The notes under the pieces were generated by a model that did no database searches, was not told the DNA's origin, and saw nothing but the letters and a program-made list of their open reading frames with translations. Position numbers and translations under genes: made by a program. From NCBI GenBank assembly GCA_964639275.1, contig CAZXCQ010000034.1, positions 1-31,322 of the forward strand: a stretch of 31,322 nucleotides of DNA, written 5' to 3'. Below are positions 21,502 to 29,905 of the stretch, piece after piece; within the stretch, counting starts at the first letter, position 1, and every line of letters begins with the position of its first letter. The DNA comes from CAZXCQ01 sp964639275 (lineage in GTDB: Bacteria; Desulfobacterota; DSM-4660; Desulfatiglandales; Desulfatiglandaceae).

Positions 21502-22521
21502 ATGAAAGCACTGGACCTGACGGTTTCCCCGGCCCCACACTGTCACAGCGGGGCAAGGATCACGGGAATATCATACAACTTTATCCTGGCCCTGATCCCG
21601 GCCATGGCAATGGGCGCTTACTATTACGGATTTGACGCCATACGGGTCATGGCGGCCTCCGTCGCTTCGGCTATGCTGGCCGAGGCTGCGATTCAGTCTG
21701 TGTTGAGGAGACCCATAACCATTGCTGACGGCAGCGCTGCTGTCAGCGGGCTTTTGCTGGCCCTTATCCTCCCCGCGAGTGTCCCCTTTTATCTGGTTGT
21801 GGTGGCAAACTTTGCGGGCATTATTGTCGGGAAGCAGTGTTTTGGCGGGCTGGGGGCCAACCCGCTCAACCCGGCGCTGGTGGGGTGGGCCATCATAAGG
21901 GTGACCCGGGCATGGGCCGGCTATCTCGATTTTGACCTGGCACTCATCAATTACGAAACCGGTTTTATCCTCCAGTATCCCCTCTCGGTCCTCAAGGCCA
22001 AAGGTTCGGGAGGACTGGTTCATTTCAGTCTGATGGCCCTGTTTCTGGGAAAACAGGCGGGGGGAATAGGGAGTTCGGCTATTGTCTGCCTGCTGGCAGG
22101 GGGCCTTTACCTGGTGGTGCGCGGGATGATCAGATGGGAAATCACCCTCTCCTTCTTGGTTGGAGTGGTGGTGGTCTCGGCAATCTTTTGGCTGGGAGAC
22201 AGCACAACCTATGCCAATCCGCTTTTTAATATCCTTGCGGGCAATGTCATGATCGGGGCCTTCTTCCTGAGCACTGATAATGCCAGCTCGCCCGTTAACC
22301 GGGTGGGTATGTTGGCCTTTGGTTTTGGCTGCGGGGCCATGACAATGGTCTTGAGGTCATGGAGTGTCTATCCGGATGGGGTGGTCTTTGCCTGTTTGTT
22401 GATGAACCTCTTTGCTCCGCTACTGGATAAGATAAGGAGGAAACAACCCCTCCCACCGACCATGAAGCCGGTTACCCCGCTGGCCATAAGTGAATCCGCC
22501 CAAGGGAGGTCAGCCACATGA
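21502..22521 (+). CDS. rnfD: RnfD, membrane subunit without the usual flavinylated Thr (operon 2)
   Basis: 339 residues, multiple membrane helices. Shared with copy 1: DGSAAVSGLLLALILP, KQCFGGLGANPLNPALVGW, GKQAGGIG...LLAGGLYLV and NPLFNILAGNVMIGAFF. The FMN site ATPL is replaced by QYPLSVLK (158-165), with Tyr159 where Thr carries FMN in characterised RnfD. A Pro/Lys-rich C-terminal tail (about 310-339) is longer than in copy 1. A GGGAGG-type SD lies somewhat far upstream. The rnfG start overlaps its stop by four bases (ATGA). Confidence 0.93.
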   Translation: MKALDLTVSPAPHCHSGARITGISYNFILALIPAMAMGAYYYGFDAIRVMAASVASAMLAEAAIQSVLRRPITIADGSAAVSGLLLALILPASVPFYLVVVANFAGIIVGKQCFGGLGANPLNPALVGWAIIRVTRAWAGYLDFDLALINYETGFILQYPLSVLKAKGSGGLVHFSLMALFLGKQAGGIGSSAIVCLLAGGLYLVVRGMIRWEITLSFLVGVVVVSAIFWLGDSTTYANPLFNILAGNVMIGAFFLSTDNASSPVNRVGMLAFGFGCGAMTMVLRSWSVYPDGVVFACLLMNLFAPLLDKIRRKQPLPPTMKPVTPLAISESAQGRSAT

Positions 22522-23090
22522 AAGAAGTGACACAAATGATAGTGGTTCTCTCCCTGATATGTACCCTTTGTGGCATCGCACTTTCGGGTTTCCGAGAAAT
22601 GACCGCCGAGCGCATTGAGAACCAGGTCCTCATCAATGTCCAGGGTCCAAGGGTAAAACGCGTATTGGAGGGGTCTCAAAACGATCTGATCGCAGATCGC
22701 AAGAAGATCAAGATCGATGGCCGGGAAATCCTGCTATTTGTGGGCAAGAAGGATGGAAAACCCTGGGCCATCGCCTACGAAACCCTTGGCAAGGGGTTTG
22801 GTGGCGACATCAAGGTGATGGTCGGATATGACATCGAAAATGACAAGCTAACCGGTATTCAGATCGTATCCCACAAAGAAACGCCGGGAGTGGGCTCCAA
22901 GGTCACAGAAGATCAATTTACCGAACGCTTTAAGGGGCTTCCTGCTGATTTGAAGGATAGCTCACCCAAGGGCATTGGAGAAAAGGTAGACGCCATATCG
23001 GGTGCCAGTTATTCAAGCCACGGCGTTTATGAGGCAATAGGCAAGAGCCTCAAACTCTATATGGAGATCAAAAAAAAGGGACTTTCTTAA
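22518..23090 (+). CDS. rnfG: RnfG, FMN subunit with Ser in place of Thr (operon 2)
   Basis: 190 residues. N-terminal anchor (about 5-24), then the periplasmic FMN-binding domain with GKGFGGDIKVMVG and HKETPGVG. The attachment motif is SGASYSS (161-167) rather than SGATxxT, so the acceptor would be S167. ApbE-type flavin transferases are thought to accept Ser in some substrates, so it may still be flavinylated. GGGAGG stands nine bases before the ATG. Overlaps rnfD by four bases. Confidence 0.93.
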   Translation: MKEVTQMIVVLSLICTLCGIALSGFREMTAERIENQVLINVQGPRVKRVLEGSQNDLIADRKKIKIDGREILLFVGKKDGKPWAIAYETLGKGFGGDIKVMVGYDIENDKLTGIQIVSHKETPGVGSKVTEDQFTERFKGLPADLKDSSPKGIGEKVDAISGASYSSHGVYEAIGKSLKLYMEIKKKGLS

Positions 23091-23115
23091 GGCAGATAGC
23101 AGCGGGTATGAGCAG

Positions 23116-23712
23116 ATGGGTTTTTTGAATACATTTACCAAGGGTCTGTGGAAAGAGCTTCCGCCCTTTCGTCTCGTTCTTGGGCTGTGCCCTACCCTTG
23201 CCGTGACCAAGTCGGCTGAAACCGGGCTGGGTATGGGGCTGGCTGTCATCTTCGTACTGGCCTGTTCCAACGTATTGGTATCCTCGTTGCGGAATGTGAT
23301 CCCCCGCAAGGTGCGCATTGCCAGCTATATCGTCATTATCGCCTCCTTTGTGGTGATGGTTGAGCTGGCGAGCCAGGCCTACTTTTACAAGATCTATGAG
23401 AGTCTTGGGATCTTTATCCCCCTGATCGTTGTCAACTGCATCATCTTGGGCCGGGCAGAGGCATTTGCCTCTCGCAACGGGATCATCGCCTCAGCCCTGG
23501 ACGGTCTTGGCATTGGCGTGGGTTATACCCTCTCACTGACCGTGCTTGGGGCGATCAGGGAGATTCTCGGTGCGGGCACCCTTTTTGGTGCCCACGTCAT
23601 GTGGTCGTCGTTCCGTCCGTTCACCTTTATGGTGGAGGCGCCGGGGGCCTTTATCAGCCTCGGGGTTTTGCTGGCCGCGATGAACGCATTTTCAAAAACC
23701 CAGCAATCGTAA
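23116..23712 (+). CDS. rnfE: RnfE, integral membrane subunit (operon 2)
   Basis: 198 residues, six predicted helices. Conserved C25 (LGLCPTLAV) and C108 (VNCIILGRAEAFAS) match the intramembrane Fe-S ligands, at the same numbers as in copy 1. Very close to the operon 1 copy through the whole length. The SD is weak. The 93 bases to rnfA hold no gene. Confidence 0.95.
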   Translation: MGFLNTFTKGLWKELPPFRLVLGLCPTLAVTKSAETGLGMGLAVIFVLACSNVLVSSLRNVIPRKVRIASYIVIIASFVVMVELASQAYFYKIYESLGIFIPLIVVNCIILGRAEAFASRNGIIASALDGLGIGVGYTLSLTVLGAIREILGAGTLFGAHVMWSSFRPFTFMVEAPGAFISLGVLLAAMNAFSKTQQS

Positions 23713-23805
23713 CGCCGCCTATATACGGGGGTCACCAGATCGGCACGCGGCACAGTGTCTTGAACTCAAACGATACGGGCAGTAAGGGCTTCTGGAGAAA
23801 ACGGT

Positions 23806-24405
23806 ATGGAATACATTGTTCTTGTCATCAGCGCGGTTCTGATTAAGAACATTCTGCTGGCCGAATACCTGGGGAATTGCCCCTTTCTGGGCACCTCCAA
23901 GCGGATGGACACGGCAATAGGGATGGGACTGGCGGTCATATTTGTCATCACCATAGCAACTGCTGTCACCTATGTGGTCCAGCATGTGGTCCTCAAACCC
24001 CTTAACCTGGGCTATCTCCAGACCATTGCATTCATTCTCGTCATTGCAGCGCTGGTGCAGTTTGTGGAGATGTTTCTGAGGAAGTTTGCCCCGCCACTCT
24101 ATGTGGCCCTCGGTATATTTCTCCCTCTCATCACGACCAACTGCGCAGTTCTCGGGACGGCGATACTCGTTATTCGCCGCGATATGAACTTTCCTGAGGC
24201 CGTCGTCTTTGGTATCGCCTCGGCCTCCGGTTTTACCCTCGCCTTGATCCTGCTTGCAGGCATCCGCGAACGACTCGAGATTTCCAATGTCCCCAGGGCA
24301 CTTAGAGGCACCGCCATCGGGTTGATCATGGCAGGTCTGATGTCGCTGGCCTTTTTTGGTTTCGTGGGTGTTGACAGTTCGCTCAAGGCGCTTTTGCAAA
24401 ACTAG
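23806..24405 (+). CDS. rnfA: RnfA, integral membrane subunit (operon 2)
   Basis: 199 residues, six predicted helices. C25 (YLGNCPFLG) and C113 (ITTNCAVLGTA) are the conserved Fe-S ligands. Slightly shorter N-terminus than copy 1. GGAGA eight bases upstream of the ATG. Followed by rnfB after 75 bases. Confidence 0.95.
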   Translation: MEYIVLVISAVLIKNILLAEYLGNCPFLGTSKRMDTAIGMGLAVIFVITIATAVTYVVQHVVLKPLNLGYLQTIAFILVIAALVQFVEMFLRKFAPPLYVALGIFLPLITTNCAVLGTAILVIRRDMNFPEAVVFGIASASGFTLALILLAGIRERLEISNVPRALRGTAIGLIMAGLMSLAFFGFVGVDSSLKALLQN

Positions 24406-24480
24406 CGGTTTAGGCCAATGGGTCGTTGAATCTGAACCCGGGGCCTGGACCCATAACGTGAAATTTCTCGGATCGGGGAT

Positions 24481-26541
24481 ATGTTATCAGCCGCTATATT
24501 CTTATTGGTGTTGGGGCTCGTCTCTAGCATTGTCTTGGCAATTGCCTCACGGGCCTTTTACGTTTGGGAAGATCCAAAGGTGCTGGCCATTACCGATGCG
24601 TTACCCGGGGCCAACTGTGGGGGGTGTGGGAATGCCGGCTGTGCCGCTGCTGCCGAGGCGATTGCCGCCGGACGGGCATCGGCAAGCATCTGTGTAGCCG
24701 GGGGATTCGATGTGGCCCAGGCCGTCGGGGAAATAATGGGCCAGAAGGTGGAGGAAAGGGAACCCGATTTCTCCTGGACCAGCTGCTCTTACGGCGTGGA
24801 CAAGGCGGAACAGGTCTTTTTATACAACGGTGCCTCTGACTGCCAGGCGGCCGTGATGCTTTACGGTGGGAGCAAACTCTGTCCCATTGGCTGCATCGGA
24901 CTCGGCTCCTGCGTAAAGGCCTGTCAATTCGGGGCCTTGAGCATTGGTGATGATAACCTGCCTGTGGTGGATCACGGTCGCTGTGTCGGTTGTGGCGCCT
25001 GTGTTGATGCCTGCCCCAAAAAGATCGTGGCGTTGACTTCCCAGACCCGGCGCATCGTGGCCGAATATGTCACGGACGAGTGCACGGCACCCTGCCAGCG
25101 GGCTTGCCCCACCGGTATCAATATCCCTGGCTTTATCCGCGAGATTCGCAATGGAAACCCTGAGGAGGCCCTCCGCGTCATCAAGGAAAAATGCCCGCTT
25201 CCCCTGGTGTGCGGTTACATCTGCCCCGCCCCATGCGAGCTCAGTTGCCGGCGAAACCTGGTGGATGATGGGGTGGCCATCAATCCGCTAAAACGGTTTG
25301 TGGCAGACCACGAGATGTCAACCGGCAGACATATCAATCCTTACAGGTGCCCTGACAATGAGATCAAGATCGCCTTGATCGGGGGGGGATCCGAGGGGCT
25401 CACAGCCGCATATTACCTGGCGCGGCTGGGCTATCGACCTACCATATTCGATGCCAAACCAGAACTGGGCGGCATATTGCGTTATGTCATCGCAGAGGAT
25501 CGCCTCCCACGGAAGGTCCTGGATCAGGATATCGCGGGTATTCTTGGAATGGGGGTTGAGGCCAACACCAATATGGCCATGGGCCGCGATTTCGATGTGT
25601 GCTCCTTGCTCAAGGATGGTTATGACGCCGTTGTGCTCACGGCGGGAGGGTTTGACAGCCGCAAGATCCTCCAGCCCGACCAGCAAAGATATGATGCGGC
25701 CCTCCACGGCCTGTTTATCATGCTGGACTTCCTCACAGCGCTTGCCAGGGGCGAAGAGATCGATATGGGAAGGCATGTCGTCGTTGCAGACGGTGGTCTA
25801 AAGGCCTTGGAGGTGGCCCGGAGGTGTCTTGATTTGGGTGCCCAAAAGGTAACCATTGTCTCGGATCAGCCTCTTGGCGCCCTGCCGATTGATCTCCGTG
25901 ACACCAGGGCCCTCGCCGGGAAGGGTATCAAAGTTCAGGCCTCCACAACGATCGCAGCGATCGGCGGTGTCGGCGGGCATATGGACAGGCTTGCCCTGGA
26001 GGATAAGGAACTGAGTGGTGATATCTCCGCCCAGAGAAGTATCATCCATGCAGACAGGCTTATCCTGTCGGCGGGACGACTCCCCGAGATGGTCTTTGTG
26101 CACGCTGCGGGGAAACCACAGGCCGAATCCGAGGAGATCAGATGGCAGACGATCGAGACCTTCCGTACCTTCCCGACAGATGGGGGTTGCGGCATTCTCG
26201 GTTCGCCTGAACCAGGCCGTATTAGCGATTCTTCAGCCGTGGTCAAATCGATCCTTTCCGGCCGACGCCTGGCACGGGCCTTACACCAGCATTTTACCGA
26301 CGGCATTGTTGTCCCCGTCCCGAAACTCGCCTGCGAAGCCAGCGATATCTTGAATATCACAGAGATACACGGCGTGAGCCCGTCCGAAAGACAGCTCCCG
26401 CCGGTTTCGGATGTGGAGGGAGACAGTAAGACGGCCTGGATTTTCCCGCAGGAATTCCCCGGGCTGGATGCGCGAGAAGCGGCGCGCGAGGCGGATAGAT
26501 GTCTTCAGTGCGGGCTGATCTGTTACGAGAAAAAGAAATAA
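24481..26541 (+). CDS. rnfB: RnfB fused to a degenerate GltD/NfnB-like flavoprotein (operon 2)
   Basis: 686 residues, collinear with copy 1: anchor 1-23; Fe-S domain C46, C49, C54, C71; ferredoxin clusters C134, C138, C144, C148 and C168, C171, C174, C178; GltD-type Fe-S segment C201, C205, C209, C248, C252, C256. The flavoprotein part is eroded. The FAD motif is GGGSEG (301-306) rather than GGGPAG. The NAD(P) motif is VADGGLKA (435-442) instead of a GxGxxA pattern. The second FAD segment, normally ending in GD, is GILGSPEPGRI (572-582). The C-terminal CLQCGLIC is kept. Fe-S relay is probably intact while NAD(P)H chemistry is doubtful. No frameshift, so it is a maintained gene rather than a pseudogene. 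Confidence 0.93.
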   Translation: MLSAAIFLLVLGLVSSIVLAIASRAFYVWEDPKVLAITDALPGANCGGCGNAGCAAAAEAIAAGRASASICVAGGFDVAQAVGEIMGQKVEEREPDFSWTSCSYGVDKAEQVFLYNGASDCQAAVMLYGGSKLCPIGCIGLGSCVKACQFGALSIGDDNLPVVDHGRCVGCGACVDACPKKIVALTSQTRRIVAEYVTDECTAPCQRACPTGINIPGFIREIRNGNPEEALRVIKEKCPLPLVCGYICPAPCELSCRRNLVDDGVAINPLKRFVADHEMSTGRHINPYRCPDNEIKIALIGGGSEGLTAAYYLARLGYRPTIFDAKPELGGILRYVIAEDRLPRKVLDQDIAGILGMGVEANTNMAMGRDFDVCSLLKDGYDAVVLTAGGFDSRKILQPDQQRYDAALHGLFIMLDFLTALARGEEIDMGRHVVVADGGLKALEVARRCLDLGAQKVTIVSDQPLGALPIDLRDTRALAGKGIKVQASTTIAAIGGVGGHMDRLALEDKELSGDISAQRSIIHADRLILSAGRLPEMVFVHAAGKPQAESEEIRWQTIETFRTFPTDGGCGILGSPEPGRISDSSAVVKSILSGRRLARALHQHFTDGIVVPVPKLACEASDILNITEIHGVSPSERQLPPVSDVEGDSKTAWIFPQEFPGLDAREAAREADRCLQCGLICYEKKK

Positions 26542-26611
26542 CTGCGGGTTGCAGATAACGTGTTTTAGCGGCCGGACATTCAACCAGAAATGCACGGCCC
26601 CGAGAGAGAAG

Positions 26612-29527
26612 ATGTCCGAAAACACCATTACAATAGACGGTCGCAAATTAGAGTTTACTCCGGAAGAGACGATCCTGGATGTTACTAAACGCAATAGTAT
26701 CTTTATCCCCACCCTGTGCCATCTCAAGGGGACACGACCCACGGGTGCCTGTCGCATCTGTGTGGTCGAGGTTGAGGGCGGACGGGCACTGGCAGCTGCG
26801 TGTGCAACGCCCGCTGCGCCCGATATGGTCGTTTATACCCACTCCGCTGCCGTTCTGGAGGCCCGTCGGACCATACTGGCCCTGTTGCTCCAGTCCGGGA
26901 ACCATAACTGTGCCGTTGCCACCGAGTACTCCGGGCAATGGACCGAGTTTCAACAGGAGGTCGAACGCTACGATCAGAGCAGTGATCTGTGCCCGGCCCA
27001 CAGTGCCTGTAAACTACAGGCCTTTGCCTACCGCTACCAGGTCGACACCAGTGGGTTGGTGCGGGCCAAGACGGAACACCCCATCGAGACCGCCAGCCCG
27101 CTGATTGTGCGTGACAACTCGCGGTGCATCATGTGCGGCAGATGCGTTGAGGCGTGCAACTCCATCCAGGTCAACAATGCCATCTCACACGGTTATCGCG
27201 GTGCAGAGGCCAAGATTGTCGCGATCGGCGACGGCACCCTGGCCCGCTCTGACTGTGTCTTCTGCGGTGAGTGTCTTCAGGCCTGCCCGGTGGCTGCCCT
27301 GGTCGAAAAAAAGAGCCGGTACAAGATCAGACCATGGGAGGCGCGTCACGTCCGCACCACCTGCCCTTACTGCGCTGTGGGGTGTCAGCTGGATCTGCAC
27401 ATAAAAAACGACATGATCATGAAGGTCACCGGCGTTGAGGACGCCTTGCCCAACCGGGGCAGTCTGTGCGTAAAGGGACGGTTCGGATACGATTTCGTAC
27501 AGAGCCCGGATCGCCTGACCCGCCCGATGATCCGAAAAGACGGCAAGCTCCGCGGGGCCTCCTGGGAGGAGGCATTGGGGCTTATCACCAATAAGATAAA
27601 AGAGATTCTAGAGAGACACGGACCCAAGGCAATTGCAGGGATCTGTTCTGCAAAATCCACCAACGAGGCCCTCTATCTGATGCAAAAGCTGTTCCGGTCG
27701 GTTATCGGGACCAACCACCTGGCCTCACCATTTGCCGCAGGCGGCCTCAACAGGCCCATCGGTGAGCTGGAAAAGGCAAAACGGATGATCCTGATCGGGA
27801 GCGATATAACCGAAGAAAACCCCGTGGCAGGCACTTTTGTCAAACGGGCGGCAAACAGGGGCTGCCAGTTAATCGTGGTGGACTCCCGTCCAACCAAAAT
27901 TGGCACCTTTGCCTCGCTCAACCTCATACTCAAAGAGGGCACCGAATCGGTCTTTGTCAACGGGATTATCCGGGAACTGATCGACCGGGGAAGAGAACCT
28001 GCCGATGACATTCGAGAGACCGCAGAGGGTTTTTCCATGGAGCAGGTCACCCAGGCCACTGGTCTGTCTGCCAAGGAAATTGCCGCCGCCGTAAAGATAC
28101 TCGATTCAAAAGAACCCGTTATGCTGGTCTATGGCCCTCGCGTCGCCTCGTTTGCCAGGACATTTGTCAGGCTCCAGGAGGTGCTGGGAAATCTGGACAG
28201 AGAGTACGGTGGTCTCAACTACATGGGCGACCTGAACAACTCTCAAGGGGCCTGCGACATGGGGATGCTGCCCGCCTTCTTACCGGGTTTTGTTATGGTG
28301 GACGATGAGGCGGGACGCAAACATTTTGAAGAGGCCTGGGGGCACAAACTGGATGGCACACCCGGTCTCAGATTCGGGGAAATGGTACAGAAGCTTGCCG
28401 GCAAACCCGAGGATTCGGGGGAGAAGATCCGTTTTCTATACTGTGTGGGGGAGAATCTCGCTATCGCCAGGCCGGCCATGCCCGATATTACCAAGGCACT
28501 GGAGTCCATAGAGTTTTTGGTGGTTCAAGACATCCTAAACCATGAAACCATACCCTATGCCGATGTGGTCCTGCCGGCAGCGGCCTGGTCGGAAGAGGAA
28601 GGAACCTACACCAATTGTGAACGCAGGATTAGCCGGATGAGAAAGGCGGTCCCCGCCCCGGGTGAGGCCAGACCCGAAATATGGATCTTTACACAACTGG
28701 CCAATCATCTCGGTGAAAAGTGGCCGGAGGTGACGAGCCGGGAGATATGGGACAACGAGATTATCGAACTGATTCCTCAACTAAAGGGGATTACCTACAG
28801 CCGGATCGAAAAGGGGGGTATCCAGAGACCCCTATCCGATCCGGCCGCGATGGGTCTTTCTACCTTTCGGGACAAACGATCTCCTTTACGCCGGCCGGGC
28901 TGGACTTCATTTAATTACCATCACCGAACCCTCCTGGAGCACTGCGGCGATCTTTTGGACTCGCTACCCCGTTCAGGAGGTATCGGGAGCCAGATACCCC
29001 CCAGCAACCCCGAAGAGGTGAACCAGAGATTCCTCGATCTCCTTCGGGCAGAAGAGAAATTGGACGAGAAGGATCGGATTGACCAGATACTCTCCACATA
29101 CAGAAACAAGAGGGGCGGCCTCATTCCCGTGCTTCAGCAAACCCAGGCAATCCTTGGCTTCCTGCCGGTACCGGTACAAAACTACATCGCCAATGGACTG
29201 GGTATTCCGGCATCGGATGTCTTTGGTGTCGTGACATTCTACTCCTTTTTCACCATGGTCCCCAGGGGCCGGCATACCATCCGGATCTGCCTGGGCACCG
29301 CCTGCTTTGTCAAGGGCTCCGGGAAATTGCTGGAGACCCTGGATCGTCACCTCAATGTAGAGGTGGGAGGGACTACCGAGGACAGGGAGTACTCGCTGGA
29401 GGTCGTCCGTTGCATCGGGGCCTGTGGTCTGGCCCCGGTAATGGTAGTCGATGACACCACCCATGGCCAGGTGGATCCCAAGGAAATCGTGGGGATCGTA
29501 GAAAGCTACCGGGGGGTTCAGGGCTAG
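26612..29527 (+). CDS. NuoG/FdhA-like molybdopterin-fold iron-sulfur protein fused to a NuoE domain
   Basis: 971 residues from the ATG at 26612. The frame extends 21 codons further, but those residues do not fit the family. Order: [2Fe-2S] domain (C36, C47, C50, C64); His/Cys cluster region with an unusually long loop (H98, C100, then C127, H130, C133); two [4Fe-4S] clusters (about 172-225); FDH-type cluster CPYCAVGC (251-258) with C286; and a large molybdopterin-dehydrogenase fold (about 290-770). The C-terminal 150 residues are a thioredoxin-like NuoE/HydC domain with [2Fe-2S] ligands C893, C898, C934, C938. The segment that normally carries the catalytic Cys or Sec of formate dehydrogenases reads TNHLASPFAAGGLNRP and has neither. 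It may be an electron-input subunit of a NuoEFG/Hyd-type complex, with a NuoF partner perhaps beyond the window. Confidence 0.9.
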   Translation: MSENTITIDGRKLEFTPEETILDVTKRNSIFIPTLCHLKGTRPTGACRICVVEVEGGRALAAACATPAAPDMVVYTHSAAVLEARRTILALLLQSGNHNCAVATEYSGQWTEFQQEVERYDQSSDLCPAHSACKLQAFAYRYQVDTSGLVRAKTEHPIETASPLIVRDNSRCIMCGRCVEACNSIQVNNAISHGYRGAEAKIVAIGDGTLARSDCVFCGECLQACPVAALVEKKSRYKIRPWEARHVRTTCPYCAVGCQLDLHIKNDMIMKVTGVEDALPNRGSLCVKGRFGYDFVQSPDRLTRPMIRKDGKLRGASWEEALGLITNKIKEILERHGPKAIAGICSAKSTNEALYLMQKLFRSVIGTNHLASPFAAGGLNRPIGELEKAKRMILIGSDITEENPVAGTFVKRAANRGCQLIVVDSRPTKIGTFASLNLILKEGTESVFVNGIIRELIDRGREPADDIRETAEGFSMEQVTQATGLSAKEIAAAVKILDSKEPVMLVYGPRVASFARTFVRLQEVLGNLDREYGGLNYMGDLNNSQGACDMGMLPAFLPGFVMVDDEAGRKHFEEAWGHKLDGTPGLRFGEMVQKLAGKPEDSGEKIRFLYCVGENLAIARPAMPDITKALESIEFLVVQDILNHETIPYADVVLPAAAWSEEEGTYTNCERRISRMRKAVPAPGEARPEIWIFTQLANHLGEKWPEVTSREIWDNEIIELIPQLKGITYSRIEKGGIQRPLSDPAAMGLSTFRDKRSPLRRPGWTSFNYHHRTLLEHCGDLLDSLPRSGGIGSQIPPSNPEEVNQRFLDLLRAEEKLDEKDRIDQILSTYRNKRGGLIPVLQQTQAILGFLPVPVQNYIANGLGIPASDVFGVVTFYSFFTMVPRGRHTIRICLGTACFVKGSGKLLETLDRHLNVEVGGTTEDREYSLEVVRCIGACGLAPVMVVDDTTHGQVDPKEIVGIVESYRGVQG

Positions 29528-29530
29528 AAG

Positions 29531-29872
29531 ATGACATTAGCCGAACTGGTTGAAAGGCTGAATCTGGATGTCAAGACAGCAGCCCAGCGGCTCGACGTCG
29601 TGGTGACACGGGGTTATGTCAGCGATCTCTTGAGCGACGTCATGGGAAATGCGAGGGAGGGCGATCTCTGGGTCACCTTGCAGATCCACCAGAATATCGT
29701 CGCCGTTGCAATGATGAAGGCCCTGTCCGGGATCATCCTGGTTAATGGGAGGGGGCCTGAAGAGGAAACTGTCAGAAAGGCGACAGCCGAACAGATCCCC
29801 ATCATGGTCAGCAGGATGCCCGCCTTTGAACTGGTCGGGCAACTATATCAGCTGGGAATTACCGGAAGCTGA
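29531..29872 (+). CDS. DRTGG-domain protein (second copy)
   Basis: 113 residues, the compact form of the family: MTLAELVERLNLDV, SDLLSDVMGNA (32-42) and IILVNGRGPEEETV, ending IMVSRMPAFELVGQL. Paralogue of 16843-17277 but without the Ser/Lys-rich tail. Starts three bases after the NuoG-NuoE fusion stop, so probably translated with it. Followed by PHP and HATPase genes, a set commonly seen next to NuoE/F-type hydrogenase genes in anaerobes. Molecular role unknown. Confidence 0.85.
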   Translation: MTLAELVERLNLDVKTAAQRLDVVVTRGYVSDLLSDVMGNAREGDLWVTLQIHQNIVAVAMMKALSGIILVNGRGPEEETVRKATAEQIPIMVSRMPAFELVGQLYQLGITGS

Positions 29873-29905
29873 CACTCACGCAACACCGGCATCCAAGGGG
29901 CGTAC

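Noticed and set aside
24481..26541. RnfB fusion of operon 2 as a pseudogene
   Set aside because: Motifs are degenerate, but the frame is intact, all Fe-S Cys are kept and length matches copy 1.
27710..27765. Possible selenocysteine (in-frame TGA) in the FdhA-like domain
   Set aside because: The reading frame is continuous with no TGA, and no Cys is at the catalytic position either.
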